Of a stretch of 64,000 nucleotides of DNA, positions 43,626-52,877 are shown one piece after another. The translations under genes were made by a program, and so were the position numbers. Within the stretch, counting starts at the first letter, position 1; every line of letters begins with the position of its first letter. This stretch comes from Hyphomicrobiales bacterium (lineage in GTDB: Bacteria > Pseudomonadota > Alphaproteobacteria > Rhizobiales > Rhizobiaceae), in NCBI GenBank assembly GCA_900473795.1, contig UCMT01000051.1, positions 1 through 64,000 on the forward strand. The letters run 5' to 3'. The notes beneath the pieces are model-generated. The model did no database searches and was not told the DNA's origin. It saw only the letters and a program-made list of their open reading frames with translations.

Positions 43626-45848
43626 ATGGAGCGCCACCTCGCAGCAATCCTCATCGCCGATGTCGTTGGTTATAGCCGCTTGAGCGAGATCGACGAGGAG
43701 GGAACGCGCTTTCGCTTCCAGCGCGACATGAAGGAGATCTTCGAGCCGCAGATCGCAGAACACAGTGGCCGTCTGGTCAAGACCATGGGCGACGGCCTGC
43801 TGGTCGAGTTCCACAGTGTCGTTGACGCCTTGCGCTGTGCCGTGGACGCGCAGCAGCAGAAGGCGAAACAGAACGCTGCCCTTCCAACCGGTGAGCGGCT
43901 CGAATTCCGGATCGGCGTCAATCTCGGGGACATCATCGTCGAAGGTGAGGACATTCATGGCGACAGCGTCAACATCGCGGACCGGATACAGACGCTCGCC
44001 AGGCCGGGTGGCATCGCCATTTCCGGGGCGGCCTACGACCAGGTGAAATCGAAGCTCTCGGTCGGCTACGTGTCGCTCGGCGAACAGAAGGTCAAGAGTA
44101 TCGGCGAACCGGTTCGCGCCTACCATGTCGTGCTTGATCCGGCCGCGGCAGGCAGCAGGGCTTTTTTCGTCCGGAAAAGCCAGAGCCGCTGGCGCATTCC
44201 GACCGCGATTGCGGCAGTCATTGTCCTTTTATTGACGGGTGCAGCCTTGTGGTGGCAGCCATGGGTGCTGATCCAGACGCCGTCGCCGATCAATCGGTTC
44301 GCCTATCCGCTGCCGGACAAGCCGTCGGTTGCGGTGCTGCCCTTCATCAACGTCAGCGGCGACAAGGAACACGACCATCTGGCCGAAGGCTTGACCGATG
44401 ATCTCATCACGGAATTGTCGAAGGTTTCCGGACTATTCGTGATCGCCCGACATTCGGTTTTCGCGATCGCGAACACGCCCGCCAAAGTTCAGGACGTCGC
44501 AGCGGAACTCGGCGTGCACTATGTGCTGGAGGGCAGTTTGCAACGCGCAGGGTCAAGACTGCGGATCAACGTCAAGCTGATTGACGCCGTGACCGGCCTT
44601 TCCCTCTGGGCCGAGCGCTATGACCGCCAATATGCCGACCTCTTCGCGGTACAGGACGACGTCATATCCAAGATCATCTCGGCTTTGGCCGTCAAGCTGA
44701 GCGAAGGAGAGCGAGACCAGCTGGCGCGGATTCCGACCAACAATCTGGAAGCCTATGACTACTATCTGAGGGCGGAGCAGGAGGGCGTCACCTACAGCGA
44801 TGTCGAGACCTATCGTCGGACGCTATCCTTTTACCAGAAGGCGATCGACCTTGATCCCGCATTTGCCAATGCGCATGCGGGAATCGCCCGTGTGGCCGTC
44901 GATGTCTGGCGCAATGACTACACGTTTCTCTGGTCGGCGGCGGTGGCCCGCAAGATAGCCTACGATGCTGCGGGGCAGGCTCTGAAGCTCGATCCCAACA
45001 ACGCGCGCGCACACACTGTCCTTGCCCTGTTGCAGCTTGTCGACGGGCGCGATGCGGAGGCGATGGACTCGGCAAACAGGGCCGTTGCCGCCCAGCCAAA
45101 CGATGCGGAAGCATTCGGGAACCTGGCCCTGATCCTGGCGCATACAGGCCATCATGACCAGGCGATTACCGAGATGGAGAAAGCCCTGCGGCTTGATCCG
45201 TCGCCGCCGCCGAGTTTTCAGTTGCTGGCCGGCATCGTTTTTTATACCGCACGCGGAAACGACAGGAGCATTCCGCTGATAGAGGCCGCGAAGGCCGCCC
45301 TGCCGGACGCCGAGCCGGTGCACGAATATCTGGCCGCGGCCTATACGGTGCGGGGCGACCGGGTGCGCGGGGCCGAGGAGGCGGCAAGGCTCCTGCAGTT
45401 GTTTCCGGACACCAATCTTACCTATTACAGCTACCTCTATGACTACTGGCGCGAGGATGATCTCCAGTATCATCTGACCGGCCTGCGGGCAGCCGGCATT
45501 CCCGAATGGCCGTTCGGCTTTGAAGGAAAAGAGACCGATCGGGTCGCCGGGGCGGCGTTGCGCAATCTCATCGACGACAAAACATGGGTCGGCAAACACA
45601 GGAACGGCACCGACTTCATCCAGCATTTCGACAAGACCGGAAACACCGCCTATCGCAGCGCCAATACAAGCATCACCGGGGTCGTGGAAATTAAGGACGA
45701 TCGCCTGTGCGAAACGTTCGGCGGCTCGTTCCTTGATCGTATGGTCTGCGGCTACGTCTACCGAAACACGACCACGCAGAACCCCGCGGCGCAATACATC
45801 CACGTCACGCCGCAAGCCCTGAAGTTCTTTTCGCTTTCGCCCTCATGA
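43626..45848 (+). CDS. class III adenylate/guanylate cyclase with TolB-like and TPR regions
   Basis: The 740-residue protein starts with a cyclase domain (residues 1-160). The metal-binding Asp residues lie in LIADVVGYSRLSE and TMGDGLLVEF, and the transition-state Asn and Arg lie in SVNIADRIQ. One transmembrane helix follows near 200-218. A TolB-N-like segment (KPSVAVLPFINVSGDKEHDH) precedes the GLTDDLITELSK segment, and TPR repeats cover about 400-600. This architecture is common in rhizobia, which carry many cyclases. It would make cAMP in the cytosol, with the C-terminal part placed outside the membrane as sensor. Its signal is unknown. Confidence 0.92.
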   Translation: MERHLAAILIADVVGYSRLSEIDEEGTRFRFQRDMKEIFEPQIAEHSGRLVKTMGDGLLVEFHSVVDALRCAVDAQQQKAKQNAALPTGERLEFRIGVNLGDIIVEGEDIHGDSVNIADRIQTLARPGGIAISGAAYDQVKSKLSVGYVSLGEQKVKSIGEPVRAYHVVLDPAAAGSRAFFVRKSQSRWRIPTAIAAVIVLLLTGAALWWQPWVLIQTPSPINRFAYPLPDKPSVAVLPFINVSGDKEHDHLAEGLTDDLITELSKVSGLFVIARHSVFAIANTPAKVQDVAAELGVHYVLEGSLQRAGSRLRINVKLIDAVTGLSLWAERYDRQYADLFAVQDDVISKIISALAVKLSEGERDQLARIPTNNLEAYDYYLRAEQEGVTYSDVETYRRTLSFYQKAIDLDPAFANAHAGIARVAVDVWRNDYTFLWSAAVARKIAYDAAGQALKLDPNNARAHTVLALLQLVDGRDAEAMDSANRAVAAQPNDAEAFGNLALILAHTGHHDQAITEMEKALRLDPSPPPSFQLLAGIVFYTARGNDRSIPLIEAAKAALPDAEPVHEYLAAAYTVRGDRVRGAEEAARLLQLFPDTNLTYYSYLYDYWREDDLQYHLTGLRAAGIPEWPFGFEGKETDRVAGAALRNLIDDKTWVGKHRNGTDFIQHFDKTGNTAYRSANTSITGVVEIKDDRLCETFGGSFLDRMVCGYVYRNTTTQNPAAQYIHVTPQALKFFSLSPS

Positions 45849-45872
45849 AGCAATGAGCGAGCGCCTGCCAGA

Positions 45873-46397
45873 TCACCTGGCGGTGTTCTTTCGCCAGTCC
45901 GTATGCAGCTTTTCCGAAACAAGCGTGTGCTGTACGTCGGACCAATGCTTTTGCGAATTGACGACCTTGGTCGGAGTCTTTGCAAAGCCGTCCGCAGCGC
46001 CCGGATCATAGTTGATGTAGAGCTTGCCCTCGATGATCCGCCATGCCTTTGGATCGATATTGGTGGTGACGGTTCCCAGCGACACCCCGTCAGCGCAATA
46101 GCCGCCATACTGCGGCGCGTACTTGGCCGGCTCCTTTATGAAAAGGTCGCGATTTTCCGCACTGGCAAAATGCCATGTGGCGCCCAGCCAGCGATGGCTA
46201 TACTTCGCGGATCCCTCCACGGCCTCGTTCTGAGTAAAATAGGCCACGGGATCATAGCCCTTGATCGCGACGTCGCCGAAATAACCGGTATTGACGAAAT
46301 CTTCGGCCAATGAAGGCTGCGCAAAGAGCAACAGGAACACGGTAAACCCGAGAGCGCCGGTGCTCCTGTACCAGCGGTTTCGTTTGTGATCAGACAT
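45873..46397 (-). CDS. secreted YHS-domain protein
   Basis: The 174-residue protein has a signal peptide (LGFTVFLLLFAQPSLAED, cut near residue 32). A YHS-type domain then carries IKGYDPVAYFTQNEAVEGS, WLGATWHFASAENRDLFI, and YAPQYGGYCADGVSLG. YHS domains often bind metals such as copper. GGAG lies six bases before the ATG. Downstream on the genome, the cyclase gene converges with it. It follows an ankyrin-repeat gene in the same direction with a 46-base gap, so the two may be co-transcribed. Confidence 0.87.
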   Translation of the reverse strand: MSDHKRNRWYRSTGALGFTVFLLLFAQPSLAEDFVNTGYFGDVAIKGYDPVAYFTQNEAVEGSAKYSHRWLGATWHFASAENRDLFIKEPAKYAPQYGGYCADGVSLGTVTTNIDPKAWRIIEGKLYINYDPGAADGFAKTPTKVVNSQKHWSDVQHTLVSEKLHTDWRKNTAR

Positions 46398-46443
46398 AAC
46401 ACACTCCGTTTTTACGGGCGCGGCTTGGTGCTGCGACGAGAAG

Positions 46444-47034
46444 TCACTTTCGTTTCGTGCATTCTGTATAGAGCCAAGGACCGACGAGCGCGGCGTCCTG
46501 GCAGGTCGCGCCTGCCTTCAACAAGAGGTCTGCCGCATCCCAATGCTCGCGCCACCCTGCCTGGGTCAAAGGCGTGTAGCCGTTTCTTTCCTTTGCTTCG
46601 ATGTCCGCCTTGTTGGCCAGCAAAAAGGCGACCACATCCGCATGGCCCTCTTCAGCCGCCGCATGGAGCGGTGTCATCTTGTAGAAATTCTTGTTGTCGT
46701 TCACCGCCGCCCCCTTGGCGACCAGCAGCTTCACGACGTCGAGATTTCCGCCATAGGCCGCTGCATGCAAGGCGGTCAGCCCGCCCTTGTTGCGAATTTC
46801 GATATCGACGCCGCGCTCCAGCAGCACGGCGACGACACCGGGGTGTCCAGCAAGGGACGCCAAGAGCAGGGGCGGCTCACCGGCGCTGTCGGGTTCGGCC
46901 ACGTCAAGGCCTTGGTCCAACAAGCGTTTCGTGCCCTCGATATCCCCATTTTTGGAGGCATCGTGCAAAGGACCGGCTATGGCAGCGGCGGCCCATACCA
47001 TGGCTCCAAAAGCGGACGTGTAAAGACGATTCAT
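46444..47034 (-). CDS. secreted ankyrin-repeat protein
   Basis: The 196-residue protein starts with a hydrophobic signal (MNRLYTSAFGAMVWAAAAIAG) and has about four ankyrin repeats (GEPPLLLASLAGHPGVVAVLLERG, GGLTALHAAAYGGNLDVVKLL and so on). A Cys-containing tail follows (ATCQDAALVGPWLYTECTK). It probably folds in the periplasm and binds a partner protein. The ATG at 47034 has GGAGG upstream; the open frame extends to 47118 without support. The nearby YHS gene is a plausible partner. Confidence 0.87.
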   Translation of the reverse strand: MNRLYTSAFGAMVWAAAAIAGPLHDASKNGDIEGTKRLLDQGLDVAEPDSAGEPPLLLASLAGHPGVVAVLLERGVDIEIRNKGGLTALHAAAYGGNLDVVKLLVAKGAAVNDNKNFYKMTPLHAAAEEGHADVVAFLLANKADIEAKERNGYTPLTQAGWREHWDAADLLLKAGATCQDAALVGPWLYTECTKRK

Positions 47035-47130
47035 CACACAGCCTCCGTGCTCACCAAGACGACTGGCCAAAGTATCACACGCGGGTCGCAGGAACAACAA
47101 TTGCGCTGGAAACGTCACCCGCTGAAGCGG

Positions 47131-48435
47131 TCAGACCTTTACCGCCTGCTCGGCAAAATCCTCCGTTCCGAAGAACTTCAGGTAGCGTTCGACTTCCGAT
47201 GGCTCGCCGGTTGCCTTGCGGGGATTGTCGGAGAGCTTGACGGCGGGGCGACCATTGGCGTCACTGACCTTGCAGACGATCGAAATGGGATTGAGCCCGC
47301 CTATCTCCATCGGCGCGCAGCCGGCGAAGTCGTTGGTGAGGTTGGTACCCCAGCCGAAGCTCATCCGCACTCGACCCCGGAAATGGCGGTAGGTCTGGAG
47401 AATCGTCTCCACGTCGAGGCCGTCAGAGAAGATCAGCAGCTTCTCTTTCGGATCGCGACCCATCTTCTGCCACCAGGCGATGATCTTCTCGCCGCCTTCG
47501 ATCGGCGGCGCGCTGTCGGGACGAAAACCCGTCCAATCGGCAACCCAGTCGGGCGCATTGCGCAGGAAGGCGGCGGTTCCGAACGCATCGGGAAGGACGA
47601 TCAGAAGGTTGCCACCATAAAGCTGGTTCCAGTCCTGCAGAACCTTGTAGGGCGCTTCGCCAAGTTCCTGATCGGTGCGGGCAAGCGCGGCTGCCACCAT
47701 CGGCAACTCGTGCGCATTGGTGCCGAGCGCTTCGAGATCGGTATCCATGGCAAGCAGCACGTTGCTGGTGCCGGAAAACGATTTGCCGATGCCTTCCTTC
47801 AGCGCCTCGACGCACCACCGCTGCCAGAGGAAACTGTGGCGGCGGCGCGTGCCGAAGTCGGAGATACGCAGGTCGGGATAGGCTCGCAGCTGCTCCACCT
47901 TCGACCACATCTTGGCCTTGGCCCGGGCATAGAGGACATCGAGCGCAAAGGGCCCCATGTCCTTCATGGCCGTGCGCGAGCGGAGCTCGTTGATGATCGC
48001 CAGCGCCGGGATTTCCCACATCGTGGTGTGCGTCCACTTGCCGGGGAAGGTCAGCTCGTATTGGCCGTGACGGCGCGACAGCTCGTAATCCGGCAGCTGA
48101 AAATCGGCGAGCCAGGCGAGGAAATCGGGTGCGAAAATCTGCTTGCGGCCATAGAAGGTGTTGCCGGCGAGCCAGATCATTTCCTTTTTTGTGAAACGCA
48201 GGCCGCGCACATAGTCGAGCTGTTCGCGCAGTTCCTGCTCGTCGATCTCGTCGGTTAGAAGCACGGTCTTGGTGCGGTTGATCAGCGAGAAGGTGGCGTC
48301 GACCTCTGGATAAAGCCGCCAGATCATCTGCAGCATCAGGAGCTTGTAGAAGTCCGTATCGAGCAGGCTGCGCACCACCGGATCGAGCTTCCAGGCATTG
48401 TCGTAGACGCGGCGGGCGATATCCGTCTTGGTCAT
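47131..48435 (-). CDS. pncB: nicotinate phosphoribosyltransferase
   Basis: The 434-residue enzyme of NAD salvage has the family N-terminus [21 protein letters not shown] and the phosphorylatable His region in [25 protein letters not shown] and [17 protein letters not shown] contribute to the phosphate-binding site. It joins nicotinate to PRPP, using ATP, to give nicotinate mononucleotide. GGGGAG lies eight bases before the ATG. It stands alone, about 100 bases upstream of the ankyrin gene. Confidence 0.95.
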   Translation of the reverse strand: MTKTDIARRVYDNAWKLDPVVRSLLDTDFYKLLMLQMIWRLYPEVDATFSLINRTKTVLLTDEIDEQELREQLDYVRGLRFTKKEMIWLAGNTFYGRKQIFAPDFLAWLADFQLPDYELSRRHGQYELTFPGKWTHTTMWEIPALAIINELRSRTAMKDMGPFALDVLYARAKAKMWSKVEQLRAYPDLRISDFGTRRRHSFLWQRWCVEALKEGIGKSFSGTSNVLLAMDTDLEALGTNAHELPMVAAALARTDQELGEAPYKVLQDWNQLYGGNLLIVLPDAFGTAAFLRNAPDWVADWTGFRPDSAPPIEGGEKIIAWWQKMGRDPKEKLLIFSDGLDVETILQTYRHFRGRVRMSFGWGTNLTNDFAGCAPMEIGGLNPISIVCKVSDANGRPAVKLSDNPRKATGEPSEVERYLKFFGTEDFAEQAVKV

Positions 48436-48651
48436 GCAAAAACTCCCCGCGTCCTGCCCGTCGATCTCAAATGCACCTGCGGCTCACCCCGCACTCATGA
48501 CACGGTATCCGGCCTCGCGGCAACAGGCTGATGCAAAAAGCAAATCACAACAAGAGCGGAGCGCAGCTGACGAGCTCTGCGTGTCAGGCCGATTGGTCTC
48601 CTGCAACGGCCGCAATCCGTCCAATGCAGGACTGCCTGCGGGGATATCGTC

Positions 48652-48966
48652 TCAAGGATTGAGGCGGTAACCGTCCTGCGCTTCGCCAGCAAGACGATCC
48701 GAATAGCGCCGCATCATTTCGACCTGGACTTCCGTCTGGAACGCCATGACCTGCTGCGAGATCGCATCATCGGCGCAGCCAAGTGTCTTCAGCCGTTCGG
48801 CCAGCGCACGGCACTCGCTTTTCCAGTAATGCAGTGCGGCTTGCCCGTGAATGTTCTCCAGTTCCGACGCACAGCGCCGTACCAGGCTCACCTGTCCTGC
48901 CAGAGGAAACGGCACGACCCGTTCTTCCGATTCCGAAAAACGCACATCCTTCAACGCAGCACTCAT
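48652..48966 (-). CDS. DUF6074 family protein
   Basis: The 104-residue protein has the pattern RVVPFPLAGQVSLVRRCASEL near residue 17, then alternating helices with WKSECRALAERL and VMAFQTEVQVEMM. This matches short rhizobial proteins grouped as DUF6074, of unknown function. I chose the ATG at 48966 with GGAG at a good distance; an ATG at 48981 has its ribosome site too close. It is transcribed alone. Confidence 0.75.
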   Translation of the reverse strand: MSAALKDVRFSESEERVVPFPLAGQVSLVRRCASELENIHGQAALHYWKSECRALAERLKTLGCADDAISQQVMAFQTEVQVEMMRRYSDRLAGEAQDGYRLNP

Positions 48967-49187
48967 CCGGCGGTTCTCCATGTTCCTGAATCTTGTTTAC
49001 AAAGCATATGGTTAACGCTTCGTATCCGCAGCGTGATCTTCCCTCATTTCGGGTGTTTCACACCGTTTTGTGATGGAGAAACCGGCGGCGGCGAAAACCA
49101 TGCCGGTGTTTCAGCACGCCTCCGCCCTTCCATCGGCCGCAAAATGAAAACAGCGGGGCGGCCCAAAATGCGGGAGATCCTCTGCTC

Positions 49188-50573
49188 CTAGATAATCAGG
49201 AAATCATCCGCTGCCAGTGCGCGGCCGCCAGACACAATGGCAAACCTGATTGCCACCGCACCACCGTCGCCGTCGGAATCGAACAGCAGGCTGCCGGTGC
49301 TTTTGTCATAAACGATGCGGTCGGCTGCATCGACCGCCGCCTTGCCGATGACGAACGACCCGCCATCAAGAGCGCCGGCGGAAAGCCCGACGAAGACGGA
49401 ACTGTCCAGTTTGAACACGTCATCGCCAGAGCGAAAATCCAGGATCCTGTCGTCGTTTTCCGGCCCCAGTGCGGTGTCGAAGACGAAGGCATCGTGCCCC
49501 ATACCACCCGACAGCTTGTCACGACCGGCGCCGCCGCTGAGGACGTCATCGCCGGCGCCGCCCCGGAGACGATCGCAGCCCGTGCCGCCGGAAATAGTAT
49601 CGTCGCCCGCGCCGCCTCGCAGGCGGTCGTGACCACCTCCGCCATCGAGGGAATCGTTGAACTGGCTACCGGTGACCCGGTCGTTGCCGCCCATTGCGGC
49701 GACCAGGACGGGATAGTCGTAGCTTTTGTAGCTAACGGTATCTCCAACGTCGGTCAGAGCGATGGCCTCGGCAAGCATGATGGTAATGGTCGCTAGATTG
49801 CTGTTGCCCTGGCCATCGGTGGCGTAGACCGAAAAGCTGTCCGTCCCGGCAAACCCGGCTTGCGGAACGTAGTCGAAATAGTTCCCCTTAAGGTAGTCCT
49901 GGTGATAGTGCAGGCTGCCGGCATATTGGCCCTGATGAAACGGATAGTAGCCGCCATCATATCGCGTCTCCTGCTCCAACGTGCCGTGGTCCGGCCCATC
50001 CACGACGACAAAGCTCAATAGGTCGAAATCAGTATCCGACGCGCTGAACTTGATATCGTCGAGAGAATGTCCAGGCGCCAGCGTGAAGGCCAGGTCGGCG
50101 ACCGTGGGAGCGTGATTTACGAAGGTGTCGGGCTGTAGCGCACCGTCTTCCAGAATGATGGCATGCTCGCCATATTGGGTGTTTTCGCCGCCGAAATATT
50201 CGTTCGCGCCCAGCCACGTCACGGTAATGTCGTCAGGACTTTCAGCCACAACAGAGACGACCTCCGTCGAACGATAGGCCGCCTGGGCCGACAGCGTACG
50301 GATGTAGTTGCCTTGGTTATCGAAGACGTGCGTCTCCAACGTCGTGAAGATCTCCGTCCTGCCGTCGTTGGTGAAGGTCGTAACGGTGAAGTAGCCGTTG
50401 AAGACATCGACCGAAGCGAGGTCCACCCAACCGAAAAAGTAATCCGGCCGCGCTCCGACCGGACCGACGACGTCGCCATCGGGCTCCGTTATCGTGAAGA
50501 GAACGGCATCAGGGCTCTCATTGTTCGTGTCTTCCCAAACGTTGAGCTCACTACCATTGCTTAGTATCGGCAT
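49188..50573 (-). CDS. RTX-type calcium-binding secreted protein
   Basis: The 461-residue acidic protein has no signal peptide. Residues 1-150 form a repetitive beta-rich region, and 150-280 contain a cadherin-like Ig-fold segment (SFSVYATDGQGNSNLATITI). Nonapeptide RTX repeats run from about 295 to 365 (GGAGDDTISGGTGCDRL, GGAGDDVLSGGAGRDKL). The C-terminus ends DDFLII, a typical uncleaved type I secretion signal. It would be exported by an ABC-type machine and fold on calcium outside the cell. No type I secretion genes are adjacent. A role in surface attachment or biofilm is possible. Confidence 0.9.
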   Translation of the reverse strand: MPILSNGSELNVWEDTNNESPDAVLFTITEPDGDVVGPVGARPDYFFGWVDLASVDVFNGYFTVTTFTNDGRTEIFTTLETHVFDNQGNYIRTLSAQAAYRSTEVVSVVAESPDDITVTWLGANEYFGGENTQYGEHAIILEDGALQPDTFVNHAPTVADLAFTLAPGHSLDDIKFSASDTDFDLLSFVVVDGPDHGTLEQETRYDGGYYPFHQGQYAGSLHYHQDYLKGNYFDYVPQAGFAGTDSFSVYATDGQGNSNLATITIMLAEAIALTDVGDTVSYKSYDYPVLVAAMGGNDRVTGSQFNDSLDGGGGHDRLRGGAGDDTISGGTGCDRLRGGAGDDVLSGGAGRDKLSGGMGHDAFVFDTALGPENDDRILDFRSGDDVFKLDSSVFVGLSAGALDGGSFVIGKAAVDAADRIVYDKSTGSLLFDSDGDGGAVAIRFAIVSGGRALAADDFLII

Positions 50574-51092
50574 CGGCTTCTTCCCCGGTTACGCGCGCAG
50601 GTGGAGAGTTTTACCGCGCCCGCGGGAAACCGACAATTGTGAAAGGGTGCCGGAGGTCACCACATGTGGACTGGCTTGGCAATCCGTTAGGAGAGAGTTG
50701 CTCAACGAGCCAATCCGATAGAACGGGCACGCCTGTTCCTCCCTGCTTTTATTGCGGATAATCAACGACCTACGACAATAGGGAGTGGCAGCGGTTTGTC
50801 CCCCGTTGGCCCTGAGGAAATGTGCGCGATTCTCGGAAAAGCTGGTCTCTGCGCGGCACACGTCGTTGAAGTGACGCGTCCATAAGACATAACTAAAATA
50901 GGTACGAACGGTCGATGAACGATTACGGTACAGGACCGGTCCGCGGCCGGAATTTCAGCCGGCCGACCGGCCCGCTCCGGCTGCCGCTTACGTCGATCGG
51001 CGTATATGCTTTTGGTTGCTGTCACCGGTTTTTGCCTTGTCGCCGGGAACATCGGCTTCCCTCCCACGTTTTGCAAAAAACGGAGGAAAGCC
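50574..51092. other. intergenic region with an EcfG promoter
   Basis: The 519-base gap lies between divergent genes. It contains a bulged inverted repeat at 50937-50969 (GGCCGG / CCGGCC extended by CGGTC / GACCG) and the EcfG-type promoter at 51046-51070. I find no additional gene; open frames here have poor codon structure. Confidence 0.55.
51046..51070 (+). promoter_or_regulatory. EcfG (general stress sigma) promoter
   Basis: GGAAC (51046-51050) and CGTT (51067-51070) are spaced by exactly 16 bases, matching the EcfG consensus. It lies immediately before the small gene at 51093, giving a short leader that still includes the GGAGG ribosome site. Confidence 0.75.
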
Positions 51093-51284
51093 ATGACGCA
51101 TCACATCGACAATCGACAGACCCAAATAAATTCAAGACCGACCTATGAGGTCGCCAGTCACTGCAAGAAAAACGGGATCGACAAATCCGAAGCACGCAAG
51201 ATCGTTCAAATGCTGGGCCGTTTCGCAAGCCGGCACGAACTCGAAGTCAATGCTCCGCCCCGGAAGCCTCGGTTTCGATATTGA
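51093..51284 (+). CDS. small general-stress protein of unknown function
   Basis: The 63-residue protein follows a strong GGAGG site. Its core YEVASHCKKNGIDKSEARKI with VQMLGRFASRHEL loosely resembles DUF3606-type small proteins, but I cannot assign the family firmly. It is basic and soluble. The EcfG consensus promoter directly upstream places it in the general stress response. Confidence 0.7.
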   Translation: MTHHIDNRQTQINSRPTYEVASHCKKNGIDKSEARKIVQMLGRFASRHELEVNAPPRKPRFRY

Positions 51285-51329
51285 TCGCTCTTTCAGCGCT
51301 CGTTTTGAATGGTTGCTTGAGACGAGAAG

Positions 51330-52865
51330 CTACGCGGTCGCGCACTCATACCGAACTTTGCCCGTTTCTGCGTCGATCCCGGCCAGGCTCACGTCATAGC
51401 CCCACAGGTGGCGAACGTGCTGGAGGGTGGCGTCACGTTCTTTCTCATCCAGAAGGATGCCGTTCTTGATGTTGTGCCGCAGGCGCAGCTGGCGATCGCC
51501 CAACAGGTCGACATCCACGACCTGGACATCCGGCTGGTTCGCGCCGATATCGTAACTCTTGGCGAGCGCTGCGCGCACAGCCCTGTAACCACGCTCATTG
51601 TGAATTGCCGCGACCTCGCAATATTTCTCATTCCGCTGATCCGTCAACAGGAACAGCCTGAATTTCCGGATCAATGCCGGGCTCAGATATTGCAGGATAA
51701 ACGACTCGTCCCGGTGATTTGCCCAGGCATCGAGGAGCGTTTCGCGCCACTGGCCGGTGCCGGCGATGTGCGGAAACCAGTCGCGATCCTCGGATGTCGG
51801 ATTGTTACAAATACGCTCGATCTCCTGCATCATGGCAAATCCCAGCGCATAGGGATTGATACCCGAGTAACGCGGATCATCGAAGGTCGGTTGAAAGACC
51901 ACGCTGGAGTGGCTGTGGAGCATTTCCAGGATCGCGCCCTCGCTGATTTTGCCTTGATCGAACAGCCGATTGATGATGGTGTAGTGCACGAAGGTTGCGC
52001 ATCCCTCGTTCATCACCTTCGTCTGACGCTGCGGATAGAAATACTGGGCAATGACCCGAACGATCCGCAGGAGTTCGCGCTGCCATGGCTCGAGGATGAG
52101 GCTGTTCTTCTCCAGAAAATAGAGCAGATTCTCTTCCGGCAGATTAAGGACCTTCTTGCGCTCCAAGGCTTCGCGCTCGGCCTCTTCCGGGTTGGGACGC
52201 TCGGCGGCGCGGGGCAGCGTCCTCCACAGATCGCTATAGGTCTGCTCCTCGTACTCCAGCCTTTCGCGGGCTCGCTCCTGCTCTTTCTTGGAGGACAATC
52301 GGGGCGGCCGGCGGGAGCGGAAAACACCTTGATCCATCAGCGCATGGGCGGAATCGAGAATGGCCTCCACGGCGGATGTTCCATGGCGCTCCTCGCATTT
52401 GGCGATGTATTTCTTGGAAAACTCCATATAGCTCAGGATGGCGTTGGCGTCGGTCCACTGTCGAAACAGGTAGTTGTTCTTAAAAAAGTGATTGTGGCCG
52501 AAGGAAGCGTGGGCAGTCACCAGGGTCTGCATCGCCATGGTGTTCCCTTCCATCAGGTAGGTGATGCAAGGGTTGGAGTTGATCACCAGTTCGTAGGCAA
52601 GGCCGTGATGGCCCTTGCGGTAGTGGTGCTCCTCGAAAACGAAACGCTTGCCGAAGGACCAATGCTGATACATCAGCGGCATGCCAACGGACGAGTAGGC
52701 ATCGAGCATCTGCTCGGCAGAAATGATTTCGAGCTGATTGGGATAGACGTTGAGACCGAGCTCATCGAGCGCGATCGTCTCGATCGCGTCATAAGCACGC
52801 GACAACGTCTTGAAATTCCAGTCGGAACTGTGGAACAACAGTTGTGACGTGGCGCTCTTTGCCAT
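51330..52865 (-). CDS. SpoVR family protein (YcgB homologue)
   Basis: The 511-residue protein has the SpoVR landmarks: YHHGLAYELVINSNPCIAY-like region (KGHHGLAYELVINSNP), INRLFDQGKISEGA, and NPYALGFAMMQEIERI near residue 320. It is the third gene of the conserved prkA-yeaH-ycgB set. In Bacillus SpoVR affects spore cortex formation; in E. coli YcgB works with the YeaG kinase in starvation. The biochemical role is unknown. GGAG lies six bases before the ATG at 52865; an ATG at 52877 abuts the previous stop but has no ribosome site. Confidence 0.92.
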   Translation of the reverse strand: MAKSATSQLLFHSSDWNFKTLSRAYDAIETIALDELGLNVYPNQLEIISAEQMLDAYSSVGMPLMYQHWSFGKRFVFEEHHYRKGHHGLAYELVINSNPCITYLMEGNTMAMQTLVTAHASFGHNHFFKNNYLFRQWTDANAILSYMEFSKKYIAKCEERHGTSAVEAILDSAHALMDQGVFRSRRPPRLSSKKEQERARERLEYEEQTYSDLWRTLPRAAERPNPEEAEREALERKKVLNLPEENLLYFLEKNSLILEPWQRELLRIVRVIAQYFYPQRQTKVMNEGCATFVHYTIINRLFDQGKISEGAILEMLHSHSSVVFQPTFDDPRYSGINPYALGFAMMQEIERICNNPTSEDRDWFPHIAGTGQWRETLLDAWANHRDESFILQYLSPALIRKFRLFLLTDQRNEKYCEVAAIHNERGYRAVRAALAKSYDIGANQPDVQVVDVDLLGDRQLRLRHNIKNGILLDEKERDATLQHVRHLWGYDVSLAGIDAETGKVRYECATA

Positions 52866-52877
52866 TGCCGGCTCCAT

